Below are positions 11,270-21,384 of a stretch of 64,000 nt of DNA, one piece after another. The DNA comes from Undaria pinnatifida. Its lineage: Eukaryota > Sar > Phaeophyceae > Laminariales > Alariaceae. The notes beneath the pieces are model-generated. The model saw only the letters and a program-made list of their open reading frames with translations. It made no database searches and was not told the origin of the DNA. The stretch lies in contig JABAKD010000021.1 in the NCBI GenBank assembly GCA_012845835.1, positions 10,899,199 to 10,963,198 of the forward strand, in the 5' to 3' direction. Position 1 is the first letter of the stretch, and each line of letters starts with the position of its first letter. The translations under genes and the position numbers were made by a program.

Positions 11270-12560
11270 TTCGTGGGGGAGATGGGGGGGGGAGGCATTG
11301 TTTTTCTGCACGGCCCCCACAAACACCTGAAGAAACCGAAAAAAAGCACAAACAACAAATCCGGATGAAAAAATGCACAGCAAAGGCAGCGAAAACGTGC
11401 ACAGCGAATGCTGATTCCCAAAACATACCAGTACCTAGTAGTATACCATTACGTAGCAGTAGCCCTTGTGGTGGGGTGTCCCAAGAAACATATTTTTGAG
11501 GGGGGGGGGAGGCATTGTTTTTCTGCCCCCCTGCCCATCGCAAAAATGCCGCAGAAACCTGGAAAACAATACAAAAATTCCACTAAAAAATGGAGCAGAA
11601 CGCATGACCGTGACCAAAAACAAAATTTCAAGCCGGGGGTTTCCCAAACAACCACTTTTTGTCTGTGGAGGGGAAGCAACGGGTATCCCCCCCCCCATAT
11701 GTTCACCTTTTTTCCACTTTAAAAAGAGAACAGACACTAGGGACACGCAGTGCAATTCGCAAGAGGGTTTCTATCGGAAGGGGGGGGATACGGGGTGGCA
11801 AAAAAAATGGGGAGAAACAGCACCACAAGACACGTTTCGCGTGTTCGACGCACAACAACCACGTGTAAGATATCAATGCAGTGCTAGACGTTCGTTAGCC
11901 CATATGTTATCGCCGCATCTTACTCCCCATACTACTCATTCCAAGTAGTATATCTTTGAAAACCGAAGGGTGTTGCGATAAACAGGCTAGGGCTGAAAAA
12001 AAAACACGTTTTCGTATCCGGGCGTTACCCGTTTCCACCGAGGGGGGTTGAGATACACGAACTTGAGCAAGGGGGGCGTGGCCGAAGTGTCTTCCCCCCC
12101 CAACCACTCACGCTTAAAAAAGCACGTTTTTCACAAGGCAGGAACGGGAGAGACTATTTCAATCCCACCCCCCCCCGTTCGCTGAAAAAACACGCCGTTA
12201 CACAAGGGGAGAAGGGGGAACCCTCCCCCCCCCCTTCCCTCTCTCACCCTCCCCAAGAAATTACGCCACCACACAAGATAGGAATGGTTAACCTGGCCCC
12301 CCCCCCCCCCCTTTAACCTTGAAAGCACACGCATTTACATAAGGGAGGAACGGGGGACCTTTCCCTCCTCCCACAGAACAAACACGCCACCTTGCACGAG
12401 GGAGCAACCGGAAACATCTCGCCGTCCACCTCCCCCCTCCCTCCGCCAGAAAGACCAGGCCACAATACACAAAAGGGCGGGATGGGAAAAACTCCCGCGC
12501 CACATCTAAAAAGAGTAAAAACAGGAATACCATACATCGCGAAACAATGCGAGTGAAGGA
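11270..12560. repeat. degenerate tandem array with C/G homopolymers
   Basis: GGAGGCATTGTTTTTCTGC occurs at about 11291 and 11510, indicating a roughly 220-bp duplicated unit. From 11950 a shorter unit repeats, in the style AAAAAACACG...ACACAAGGG...GGAACGGGG followed by a C-run, spaced about 70-80 bases. C-runs of eight or more are frequent. No gene is supported. Confidence 0.6.
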
Positions 12561-12884
12561 CGCACCTTTATTCGCTCCCCCTCTCCCTCCCTTGGTCGGG
12601 TGGAGGCGGGAGACATGCAAGATAAATAAAATTCCGGTTAAAATAAATGTTAAAAACAAACAATAAAAAAAAACTAAGATCAAGTCTGTCTTTGTTGTGC
12701 GTGACAGCTGTGTTACATCCTGCCGTCCGTGGCTCTGTTACTCCAAGCCGACGACACACACATATATATGATGAAGTAAAAAAATACGAGGTACATTATA
12801 CGCCGCTTCAATAGCGTGTCTACAGAGCCATCACACGCTAGGGGTGCAGAAGATTCTAAGAACTTTCTGAGTTCCCCTATCATG

Positions 12885-13080
12885 CGGAGCCAGCTCAATA
12901 TCAACACCACCCGAAACGTGACTTCCGAAGGCATTCTTTCGCGCAATCCGACCAACAGTTCTACGCGCTTTGTCCTTAAAAAAAAATGAACTAGCAAAAG
13001 CATCGGGCTAACCGGTAGCGTCACACTTGAGGAGCTCCAACCAATCAGAATGCCAGAAACCTTTTGGTGCCAAAGAAAAA
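12885..13080 (+). repeat. R4 dispersed repeat, copy 1
   Basis: Contains CCCGAAACGTGACTTCCGA, CGGGCTAACCGGTAGCGTCA, CTTGAGGAGCTC and ATGCCAGAAACCTTTTGG. The same blocks, in the same order, recur at 16500-16660 and 61630-61800. Confidence 0.6.
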
Positions 13081-13229
13081 AAAAGCAAAAAAGGGCATCC
13101 CCGTCCGAGGGATGCCTCCAAAGGACGTTTGGATGAACTATCCCCCCCCCCCCCCCAGAAACGCAGTGGGCCAGCATGCAACAGTATAATAACAGCATTA
13201 TTGAGGGAAGCCGCATTTATTCGTTCAAG

Positions 13230-13378
13230 GTTATCAGTGCGATTTCCCACTCGCGCCAAGCGAGCTCGACCGTCTTATATCGGGATACCGCCTTATGTCG
13301 GGATACGGCCTTTTGCTCAGAACGCCTTGTATCGGGACGCCGCCATATATCGGGACATCGCCTTATACAGGGACCCTA
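13230..13378 (+). repeat. R7 repeat with about 22-bp internal units
   Basis: Starts with GCGATTTCCCACTCGCGCCA and continues with repeats of TATCGGGATACCGCCTTATG at 13274-13374. A second copy at 43760-43860 has the same lead-in (CAATTCCCCAGTCGCGCCAG) and fewer internal units. A 13-base C-run or longer lies just upstream at 13141. Confidence 0.6.
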
Positions 13379-13379
13379 C

Positions 13380-14040
13380 TCCATGCCAAGCGGCATCCCA
13401 CGTTCCCATTTAAATAAGATCAAACCGGTACATGATACCATGCTACACGTATATTGATCCAACATTTTCTTTGCCCGAGCACAGTGTATGCCCAACGGCG
13501 CCGCCGATGTAAACATCGATCGCGCAGGCAACCATCTGAATGGTCTGCACCACGTATTTGTGGTTGTCATTTGTTGGACATGGTCTGTACGGTACAAATC
13601 CAACCCCGGAAACGTGAGCCAGAATATGCAGATCGTACGGCCCCCACTATGCAAAAATGATCTATATACCACACGGATCATACTGATCAGGGGTGAATAA
13701 ATGAACAACTCTGCCCTGACAGATCTACATCGAGAAAACGATTATCTGATCTGTCCTGTGCGCGCAATGCTATATATACACCGTAACCACTGAGCAAACA
13801 GTCAGTCGCTGACAGACAGATAGCTCAGTGGTTGTGGCGTGCGTTTAGCAAAAGCACAACCTGGTGTATAGCATGGAACCGTGAGAGCTGTTTTCCCGCC
13901 ACCTTGGATGCTGGCAACGGTAACTGCATTCGAAGATCGACTTCCCTCCGCCCTTGAGTGGGTGGCGAGACGAGGGTACGTGCCCCCAAGCTCAGCAAAT
14001 GGTTGTCCCCACCGAAAATGGGGGCTTATGTGAGAAGAAA
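13380..14040. other. no gene; one tRNA-like box A
   Basis: Near 13818 the sequence AGATAGCTCAGTGGTTG is box A-like, but no convincing box B follows at tRNA distance. The 13640-13760 part is GATC-rich. No frame is preferred. Confidence 0.35.
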
Positions 14041-14420
14041 AAAGAGAAAGAAATCTAACATGGAAAAAATATCAGAGAAAATGGAAAACAAGGAAGGTAA
14101 AAGATAAACGGTTGAAAGAGCGAAAAAACAAGATAACGAAGAAACGAACCAGCAAGGAACGAACACGAGAAAACACGACAAGAACAAACAAAAACAAAAA
14201 CGAAAAAGATAACAATCAACGAAAACAACAAAAACAACAATAACAAAACAAGAAATAGGCCGAAAAAGACACCACTACAAAAAACCAAACCACCTAAAAA
14301 AAAATAAAATAAAACAAACGCATTGTTCATGCATTTTTTAGGTTCTGCTCCACCACCCATACCCCCCCCCCCCCCCCCCCCCCTCGCCTTGCCTCACTCC
14401 GTGCAAGTAAATAAAACAAA
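14040..14420. repeat. AAC/AAAC-rich tract and C-run
   Basis: From 14040 to 14330 the plus strand is dominated by AAAC, AACA and GAAA words. A run of more than 20 C follows at about 14361-14383. This explains the long hydrophobic minus-strand frame at 14055-14360. Confidence 0.6.
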
Positions 14421-14423
14421 GCA

Positions 14424-14683
14424 GGTAAGAGTCGTTCCACGGTAGCCCCCCAAACTTTTCTTTAACGAAATCGCCGGTCTCAAAACCAGCTCCCGGTCGT
14501 ATCTTCTGAAATACGGTGTCCCTCGACACCCCGACGTCATGGATCGATAGACCTTTGCACACAAGAAAATGTATGGATGCCGTTTTCTAAAGTATCCTTC
14601 CTTGTGTTGAGCAGCCATGAAACGTTCGTTAAATAAAATCGCTGGTTTTTTGGGGGGGCTATCGGGGTAAGAATCAGTCGTAA
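14424..14683 (-). repeat. R5 dispersed repeat flanking gene 1
   Basis: On minus this reads GACTGATTCTTACC, then CAGCGATT, AACGTTTCATGGCTGCTCAA, ACGTCGGGGTGTCG and GAGACCGGCGATTTCGT. The same order occurs on plus at 15851-16111 and, shorter, at 40911-41036. The 14.4- and 15.9-kb copies are inverted relative to each other and bracket exon 3 of gene 1. A frame of about 100 codons runs through this copy, so R5 may derive from a coding element I do not recognise. Confidence 0.6.
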
Positions 14684-14693
14684 GCAAAGCAAG

Positions 14694-14720
14694 CACGCGT
14701 GATTACATCACGCGTGATGG
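14694..14720. other. paired CACGCGTG palindromes
   Basis: TCACGCGTGA-type palindromes occur twice in tandem about 15 bases apart, just 3' of the gene 1 stop codon. They could form a stem-loop in the 3' region; function unknown. Confidence 0.4.
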
Positions 14721-14730
14721 ATGCCCATCA

Positions 14731-15476
14731 CTACCAGAGGGGAACGCCCCCCCCGCCCCCACCTCCCCGCGTGGTCCCACACAGGTAGAGCCCCTGCCCC
14801 CCCGAGTCCACCCTCGTTCGCTTCGACGACTGCAACAGCCCCGGTGGTGGTGGTGGAGGCATTCTTGACGTGGGGATTGGCATCGACGAGCCGGAGGCGG
14901 TGGTGTTGGCGGGAGTAGGGACAGCGTTGCGTGCTCCGCTACCTCTCCACCCTCTCGCTCCTCCGCCTCCTCCTCCTTCCCCTCCGTCTCCTGCTTCTCC
15001 CTCCCTCTCTCGTTTTCGACCCCACCTCCTGTCTAGCTCTTTCTCCACGCGCGGCTTCTGCTCTCGCGTCACCTCGGCCCAGCTTCGGGTCTCACCGGGA
15101 TAAAACAGACCGTCGGTGCGTCTTCCTCCTCCTCCGCCGCCGCCCCCGCCCCCGCCTCCCACTCCCCCCCCCCCGCCTCCTCCTCCTCCCCCTCCGCCTC
15201 CCCCTCCCTCGTTGGCGTCGTAAAAGTGCGAGTTCCCATGCGCATGAAGCTTCGAATCAAGATTCGGACCCTGACGCCTATGGGAGAGCGAATCCGAACG
15301 TTGATCTGGGTGCGGATGGTGGTCCGGGTGTACTTGGGACTCCGAGTGCAAACGCGGATTTCCTTGAGAATATGCATGCTGGTTTGAGTCGCGTCCCGAT
15401 CGCCCGGTTTCGCCTTGGTCGACAAACTGCTGCTGTTCTTGCTGCTGCTGCTGCTGCCTCTCGGCCTCTTTCTTCC
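14731..15476 (-). CDS. gene 1, exon 3 (3'-most seen): low-complexity protein
   Basis: The acceptor is CTACTACCAG followed by GGAAGAAAG, behind about 60 bases of nearly pure C/T. The exon starts with two bases that complete the Gly codon begun by the single G ending exon 2. The encoded part runs from GKKEAERQQQQQQEQQQF through a His/Asp-rich stretch and a Gly run interrupted by one Val. Next is a charged segment, ETRSWAEVTREQKPRVEKEL, then a Pro run and GLLQSSKRTRVDSGGQG. The frame closes with TAG at 14731-14733. A GAG|GTGGGG donor just before the stop is possible, so further 3' exons cannot be excluded. An opposing plus-strand frame is also open because of the GGN/CCN runs. The phase agreement and splice context favour minus. 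Confidence 0.6.
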
Positions 15477-15850
15477 CTGGTAGTAGCGAGGAACGGAGGG
15501 GGGGAGGAAGGGAGGGACGCGGGGACGGGAGAGAAAGGCTCAGCAGACTCGCACATGGAAAAAATCCGACCTCCATCTCTTGATTCAAGGGCAGGTATAG
15601 ACCTGGTATGCATACCTGGTACTTGTTTCCTGTGTAGAGTCATCCCACGGCAGGGTTGCTCTTCTTTTTTTGTTTTTTGAGCTCTTCAAGAGAGGAAGCA
15701 CCGATTAACGTAAACATTTTACTACACTATCAATAGCACCAATTGTTAAGAGGACTAGGGCACAGAAGCTCGGTCGGATTTTGCGCGAACGACTGCCTTT
15801 CGAAGTCATGGTTTGGTTGAGGTATTGAGCTACATTTGTCGCGAGCTCGC

Positions 15851-16111
15851 GACTGATGCTACGATGGCTCCCCCCCCCCCCCCCCCCCCCCTAAACCAGC
15901 GATTTTTTTTTATAAACGTGTCATGGCTTCTCGACACGAGGAAGGAAGCTACGAAAAAACAATCTTCAAACACTTGTTTGCACGGGATTATCGAGCGATG
16001 GCGTCGGGGGGGCAAGGGGCACCGTAAACCAGGAGGTGCGGCCGGGAGCTTGTTTCGAAACCGGCGATTTCGTCAAAGATAATTTGAGGGGGAGCTACTG
16101 TAGAGCGACAC
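15851..16111 (+). repeat. R5 dispersed repeat, copy 2
   Basis: Plus-strand counterpart of 14424-14683, with GACTGATGCTACGATGGCTC, CAGCGATT, CGATGGCGTCGGGGGG and GAAACCGGCGATTTCGTCAA in the same order. The C-run after GGCTC is expanded here. Confidence 0.6.
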
Positions 16112-16234
16112 GAGCTCAGAAACTTTCTGCCGCACGTGTACCGTGGGATGGCTCTGTGATCTAGCCCATGTTTCCTCGGTTGGACATGTGCCTACTCACA
16201 TCCTTCACAACACCTGTTAACAGCAGATCCGGAT

Positions 16235-16294
16235 CTAGCTGTACCTGTTCTAGCAGTACCTGATCTAGCAGTACCTGATCTAGCAGTACCTGAT
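16235..16294 (+). repeat. 15-bp tandem repeat, four units
   Basis: Units begin at 16235, 16250, 16265 and 16280. The consensus is CTAGCAGTACCTGAT; the first unit differs at two positions. Confidence 0.85.
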
Positions 16295-16499
16295 CAAGGT
16301 GCCATAGAGATGACGCATGCTGCGACATAGAGGTGCACCGGTTTTGCTAAAAAAAAACCAAGAAAAATGTTTTCGAGAAAAAAACGAAAGTGCCGCCCGA
16401 TGCACAACAACGCCATGGCCGACTCATCCCACAGTGTTAGGGGACGCAGGACCAACTTTCTGCCAGGGACTCGTAACACGAGGGAGGAACTCAGTACAC

Positions 16500-16660
16500 T
16501 CCATATCTCGCCCGAAACATGACTTCGAGGGCACTCGTTCGCGCAACCTGAGAAGCACTTCTGTGCCCTAGAGCTAGAGCAACTGGACCCGTAAAAGTAT
16601 CAGGCTAACCGCCGGCTCATCAAATTGAGGAGCTCAACGGACACCGACCAGAATTTTTTT
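16500..16660 (+). repeat. R4 dispersed repeat, copy 2
   Basis: CGCCCGAAACATGACTTCGA, TCAGGCTAACCG and TTGAGGAGCTC match the copies at 12885 and 61630. It sits within the gene 1 intron, antisense to the gene. Confidence 0.6.
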
Positions 16661-16959
16661 GGGCCTAAACCTGGAACCCCTCGTACCGTGGGATGACTCG
16701 GGGCCTAGGTACACAATGAAAGTTTTTTTGCGAGAAATGAACGAATTTTCCGCCGATTTTGGGTTAAGGAGCTCGTCCGTCAGTCAGAAACCGTTCCAGT
16801 CAAAACGTGGTACCTGGTATACCTCAACGCCTCTATCGGGCCAAAAAGTGGTATACCTTAATAGTTCCGTAGCACGCGTCAAATCGTGATTCGTATCGTG
16901 ATACATCCGAAGTGTTTACCCCCTTGGCCTTCCTTACAATAGAAGCCCCATCTTCTCAC

Positions 16960-17402
16960 CTCGCCGAGCCGCCGCCGCAGCCGCCATCGCTTCTACTGCC
17001 GCCAGCCTTGAGGCGTTCTTCCCCTGCGGCCCAACCTCATCCGATAAAACCTCCCTGCACACAACCGCCCCCACCCTTGGGTTTCGATTGAACGCCTGCT
17101 GTCTCGTCGCGGGGTTGGCGACGGTGGCTGAGGTGGTGGTGATGGTGGTGGTGGTGGTAGCGGTGGCGGTAGCGGTGGTGATGGCTCTTCCTGTTTCGGG
17201 AGGGGGGCGGTACGAAGGTTCGCCGCGCCAGTCTCCTCGTGGCGTGATCGACACCAGCTCATTCCGTGCCGACGACGATGCTGAGGGTGATGATGGTGGC
17301 GGTGGTGGTGGCGGTGGTTCATCGCGACCCCGCCAGAAGCCGTTCGAGGTTGACTCGCCTACTACGCCTCCGCCTCCGCCGCCGCTACCACGAACACGAA
17401 CA

Positions 17403-17434
<32 letters not shown>

Positions 17435-17567
17435 ATCATCATCATCACCACCACCACCACCATCACCACCCCCAACAGGGGCCATCCAGCCTTCCCAACG
17501 CGGCCCATCCCGCTCCATGGGCCTGCCGCTAGCCCAATGCTGCTCCGATCCCATCGACCTTCCCAGC
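16960..17567 (-). CDS. gene 1, exon 2
   Basis: The acceptor is GACCCGTGTTTAG; the exon opens with one base (G) completing the AG carried over from exon 1 to give Arg. It carries 202 full codons and ends with a single G before a GTGAGA donor. The product begins LGRSMGSEQHWASGRPMERD, then Gly/Asp and Gly-rich runs, a Pro/Ser run, a Thr/Ala run and a less repetitive end near AVVCREVLSDEVGPQGKNAS and an Ala-run helix. That last part, not low-complexity, is the best coding evidence in the exon. Retained-intron reading would stop after eight more codons. No domain recognised; the composition suggests a largely disordered protein. Confidence 0.6.
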
Positions 17568-18119
17568 CTAAACACGGGTCGTTGTATTGGTACCATGGGT
17601 GGAGAACGAGAATAGGTAGGAGAGTGTCCAGCTTCGTCCCCTCCCCCCCGTCGTTGCTGTTATACATGGCGGGATGTGTGGGCGGGAGGGGGAGAGGATG
17701 GGGGAAGGTGGGGGAGGGGGGAGGGGGGAGGGGGGGAGGGGGGGAGACACGGGGAGAAAGGCGGGTAGGAGTAGAGGAGAGGGCGATCGCGCGAGGAGGG
17801 GCGGATATTGAGAGACGTTAATTTTCGAATTCGCGGGGGTGTGGATGTTGGGTGGCAGTGGTGGGATTTCGTCAGGGGTTTGTGAGTGGGTCATCAGGAT
17901 TGGCGGTGACACATATACAGTTCATACAAGCTGCCCAAGCAGACCGCAAGAACCGACCTTACCGCGCCACCGTCGCTATCGACCCTATCACAAGGCGAAA
18001 CACATATATGTAAAGCGTGCATACAGCGCATACAAAATGCCCGAACAGGCCGACCACGCGGTCTTATCGAGCCGCCGGCGCTGTGGACCTTCCTCCCCCC
18101 CCCCTCGGCCACACCAGAA

Positions 18120-18385
18120 AACCAAGGAACTCATTGGCGCTGTCGTCAAAAAGGAAGAAAGTAGGCACAAGGTGCCGGAGTTCGTCTTACGAGCGGTTCT
18201 TGGAAGGATGCAGTTCACCCTTCATGCGACTCGCTGAACACCTCACGGCGCTTCGCGCTTGGTACAAGCAATGTCTGTCTGGTTGGTGAAAACCCAATGT
18301 GCGCGGTCCCCGCATAGTAGGGTTGCGAGGGTCTATAGTCATACGACTATGGCCATGCACAAATTGAATACCCCCCCGCCCCAAG
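18120..18385 (+). mobile_element. R3 dispersed element, copy 2
   Basis: Same block order as 7680-7905, here more complete. It adds TCTTACGAGCGGTTCTTGGA and ends with CTATGGCCATGCACAAATTG before a C-run. CAGCGCATACAAAATGCC-like units near 18025, 18465, 18585 and 18660 form a loose tandem array around it. Confidence 0.6.
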
Positions 18386-18904
18386 AGAGGACGCCGTTCC
18401 ATACACAGCACGCACATGCACACAAAACACACAACGCAGCACACACGACACAATGCGCACGCATACAGCGCATACAATCTGCCCGATAGTTGGTTTTTGC
18501 TCCGCTACCCTACTAGCCCCTGGCCGTGAAGTCCAGCCAGCTCGCAGCCTTGCGAAGTTACTAGAAAAAACAGCGCAGCGCGCATACAGCGCATACAAAA
18601 TGCCCCAACAGACCGTAAGCCGCACGTAGATACTTCCCGAACAGACCGTACAGTACGCATAGCGCATACCGTACATACATACTGCAAAAAAACAAATCGT
18701 AGACAGCATACAAACTTCCCGAACAAGGCATAACCCGCCCTTACCACGCCGCTGTCGCTGCCGGTGTATTTCCTGCCCCCTTGAGAGGTAATCGTTCCGT
18801 TCTTGGACAGTCCCATGTCGTCGTCGGCCTTCGCCTGCCTCAAGTACTGCCTGAATCGGGCAACCTGGAACTCGCCGACCCTTCGTAGGTGGTGGTCGTT
18901 GGAA

Positions 18905-19500
18905 AAAGAAAGGGGGGAAGGGGGGGACGGGGTGTACTCAATTTGTGCATGGCCGTAGTCGTATGACCATAGACCCTCGCACCCCTACTATGCCGGGACG
19001 GAGCACGTCGGGTTTTCACCAACCAGGCAAGCATTGCTTGCACCAAGCACGAAGCGCCATGAGGTGTTCGGCGAGTCGCATGAAGAGCGAACTGCATCCT
19101 TCCAAGAACCGCTGGTAAGACGAACCTAGTTCCTTTGTGCCTACTTTCTTGCTTATGGATGACAGCGCCAATGAGTTTCTTTGTTTTCTGGTCTGGCCAC
19201 TCCAGAGACAGCAATGGGTATTACTATGTAACTGCCTCGTGTGTGCCTTACCATATTCACACTACGTGACGCGACCATTCCCCTTGTGCGGAGTTAGGGT
19301 TCACCCCGCACAATATGATCTAACTCGACAACCATCATGGTGGTGACCGCCAAAAAACAAAAAAAGCGAAACAAAAACTGCACTCTGGTTGCCTAGCTCA
19401 CGCAGTGATTGGCATGTTTTGCAGCGTTGTTGCCAACCAACGCCAACCCCAATATACATATAATGTTGTACAGCGTCGGTGCCAACCGAGGCCAACTATT
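18905..19500 (-). mobile_element. R3 dispersed element, long copy
   Basis: Read on plus it runs from TACTCAATTTGTGCATGGCC to GGTGCCAACCGAGGCCAACT. It matches 23870-24465 over about 600 bases in the same orientation, including GCAATGGGTATTACTATGTA and CCTAGCTCACGCAGTGA-type blocks. Termini are not obvious. Confidence 0.65.
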
Positions 19501-19504
19501 ACTC

Positions 19505-20390
19505 CAGTATATCTGTAGGCGAAGGGGGGGGGGGGGGGGGGGGGGGGGTCAAAGGGGCAACAGGATTCACCCCAAGGCAGTTGTTTCGTACCCTAGGCTT
19601 AGATAGCAACAGGTGGGGTGCGTAGGCCTCCAACGGGGCAACATTACTCGCTACGGTGGTTGTTCGTGGGCCACTAACAATAAACGCATGTGTATACACG
19701 CCGTCCAACAGGAGGTGGGAATGGGAGAGGGGGGAGAGCCCTCATTCGTTGCCCTTTGCTACTTGCCTCGAGCCGTTTGGCCGTGGACCTCGCATCCCTT
19801 TCGAGGCGGAGCACCGTTTCTACTCTTAGTAGAGACACCCCCAACATTTGTGCGCTGAGTACCTTTCTTCCATATACTGCATATTATTGATTGCTTGCTC
19901 TTGCCTTACCTCCTTCCTGTGTGGCCGTCTGTGGCCACCAGCTACGGGGGAAGCGGGGGGCGGGGGCTAGAGGGGCAGCAGGATTCGCGCCAGGGCGGCT
20001 ATTCGACGGCTACTGCTTGATCATGAGGTGGGTGGACACATGCCACCCGGTACCGGGAGGGGGGGTAGATAGGCAACACGGTTTGTTTATTGGTGGCTGT
20101 TCGATGGGTTTTCCTGGTTAATAGATACACACGCTTCATCGAGTGGGGGAAGGGAGTTAGATGGGCAACAAGAATCACGCGACGGTGGGGTGTTGGTATG
20201 CTACTGGTTATGAACCGACACGCACAGAACAGGGGCAACAGGATTCGCGCCACGGAGGCTGCTCCCAAGCCATCAATTTTTCATGGATAGCCACACGTCA
20301 TCCAGCGGGGGTGGGGGTGTACTCATGGAGGGGGGGGGGGTGTCGACGGACAACAAGATTCGTGGCACGGTGTCAGTTCGTGTTTGAAAA
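19505..20390 (+). repeat. degenerate tandem array, GGGGCAACAGGATTC motif
   Basis: GGGGCAACAGGATTCRCG-like cores occur near 19552, 19635, 19972, 20163, 20232 and 20343, each followed by CCACGGYGGCTGTTCG-like sequence and a variable G-run. Spacing is mostly 70-110 bases. A long G-run (over 20) lies at 19526-19548. Confidence 0.6.
19745..19930 (+). repeat. R2 dispersed repeat, copy 2
   Basis: CGCATCCCTTTCGAGGCGGA, GTAGAGACACCCCCAACATT and TGGCCGTCTGTGGCCACCAG align with 5088-5420 and 60240-60600. It interrupts the GGGGCAACAGG array. Confidence 0.6.
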
Positions 20391-20442
20391 CAGGCAACTG
20401 ATGCTTCTTTTGGCGGTGGCGGGTCGGCGAGTGCAGTCATAC

Positions 20443-20760
20443 CTTCGACTCTTATCACCAGCATCCCCTCCGCCGCTCCGTCCACCCGCCGCCGCCGCTT
20501 CCATCGCTGCTGCTGTCGCTTTCCCCGACGTCAGCATGCCCCGCGCCGCTCCCACTTCACTTTCTTCTCCAGCTGGCGTCGTGGCCGCGGGGGAAACGCT
20601 CACGCGATGGTGTAAGGTAGAGCCACTGTTGCCCGTGCCGCCCAAGTTGCTGTTCACGCCCTTGTTTGGGCTGGTGGTGGGGGTGGTGTTGGCGGCATCT
20701 GATGCCTCCTTCCCCCTGTGGATAAGCTCTCGCATGGCCTCAATGCCTCGTTCGATAATT
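20443..20760 (-). CDS. gene 1, exon 1 of those seen (5'-incomplete)
   Basis: The acceptor TATACTGCTTTAG follows a C/T tract of some 70 bases (20770-20840 on minus). The exon opens with one base completing a codon, so at least one upstream exon is missing. It has 105 codons, beginning IIERGIEAMRELIHRGKEAS, likely a short helix, then Asn/Thr/Gly-rich sequence, a Ser/Ala-rich part and MEAAAAGGRSGGGDAGDKSR. It ends with AG before donor GTATGA. Together exons 1-3 give about 555 residues. I do not recognise the family. The predicted character is disordered with short helices; location and partners cannot be read from sequence. Confidence 0.6.
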
Positions 20761-20994
20761 CTAAAGCAGTATAGGGGGGGTAGGTGGGCGGGACGGAGGG
20801 AGAGAGGGAAGGAGGGAGAGAGTCAGGGAGGGAGGGGAGGGTGCCGTGGGACTATCGCGACTGCAAGATATCAATGAAACCCGACAGCGTCCGACGAGAG
20901 CTGGGGAAGCTGGCTCTGCGTTTTTCTGATGGAGACCAAAGTCTCTTTAGCTACTCTACTGCAGTGGTACCTCATAAAAGTACCCAATTTGCTA

Positions 20995-21185
20995 AAATAA
21001 TAGCTAGCATTTTTCTTTTCATCCCATTTATTATCCTCGCACACTATTCTCGCCCTCCTTTCCAGTGGTAACTCAGATCTGGGGTCAAAGAGCGGGCCCT
21101 CTTCCCACCTCCCCACCACGGTACAAACCTTTACATTTATCGCGAGAAGAGTTTAGCATTTTCTTCCCTCGTCGAACACGTCGGA
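20995..21185 (-). mobile_element. SINE body, headless copy
   Basis: Matches the SINE body on minus: CGACGAGGGAAGAAAATGC, CGCGATAAATGTAAAGG, GGGGAGGTGGGAAGAG and CAGATCTGGG blocks, in SINE order. The tRNA-like head is absent. It lies upstream of gene 1 exon 1. Confidence 0.65.
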
Positions 21186-21384
21186 TAGCTAGCCATAATA
21201 CGTATAAGCCCAGGGGACAATCTGCATCTCTCTCACTATGTGCTCGGATTACACAAGGGAAAGGCAAGCGCCATAAAAACAAAAAAACGTGGGAGCGATC
21301 AAGGCGCCAAGAGAAAAATCGTGCACGCGAACTAGGGTTGGGTATCGTATAAAAAAAATCGATATACTGTGTCGAAATATCGAA

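Larger units (their letters stand above)
15477..16959 (-). other. gene 1, intron between exons 2 and 3
   Basis: A 1483-base interval with donor GTGAGA on minus (just below 16960) and a CAG acceptor (just above 15476). It contains an R5 copy (15851-16111, +), a 15-bp tandem array (16235-16294), an R4 copy (16500-16660, +) and a C-run of more than 20 at about 15870. The insertions suggest that introns here tolerate mobile DNA. Confidence 0.55.
17568..20442 (-). other. gene 1, intron between exons 1 and 2
   Basis: A 2875-base intron with donor GTATGA just below 20443 and acceptor TTTAG just above 17567. On minus, about 17650-17790 is a strongly C/T-rich tract ahead of the acceptor. The interior holds two R3 copies in opposite orientations, an R2 copy and a degenerate tandem array (19550-20390). 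Confidence 0.55.

Noticed and set aside
13800..13880. Possible tRNA gene (AGATAGCTCAGTGGTTG)
   Set aside because: Box A-like only; no T-arm or acceptor stem at the right distance.
14931..15680. 249-codon plus-strand frame opposite gene 1 exon 3
   Set aside because: Its openness follows from CCN/GGN runs. The minus reading has compatible splice phases and CT tracts in front of every acceptor, and the plus reading has neither.
17088..17615. 175-codon plus-strand frame opposite gene 1 exon 2
   Set aside because: Same reasoning: it is mainly Val, Gly and Pro runs, and the non-repetitive end of the exon is coherent only on minus.
21085..21282. Short minus frame upstream of gene 1 exon 1, considered as its first exon
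   Set aside because: It overlaps a SINE body and has no donor in the needed phase.
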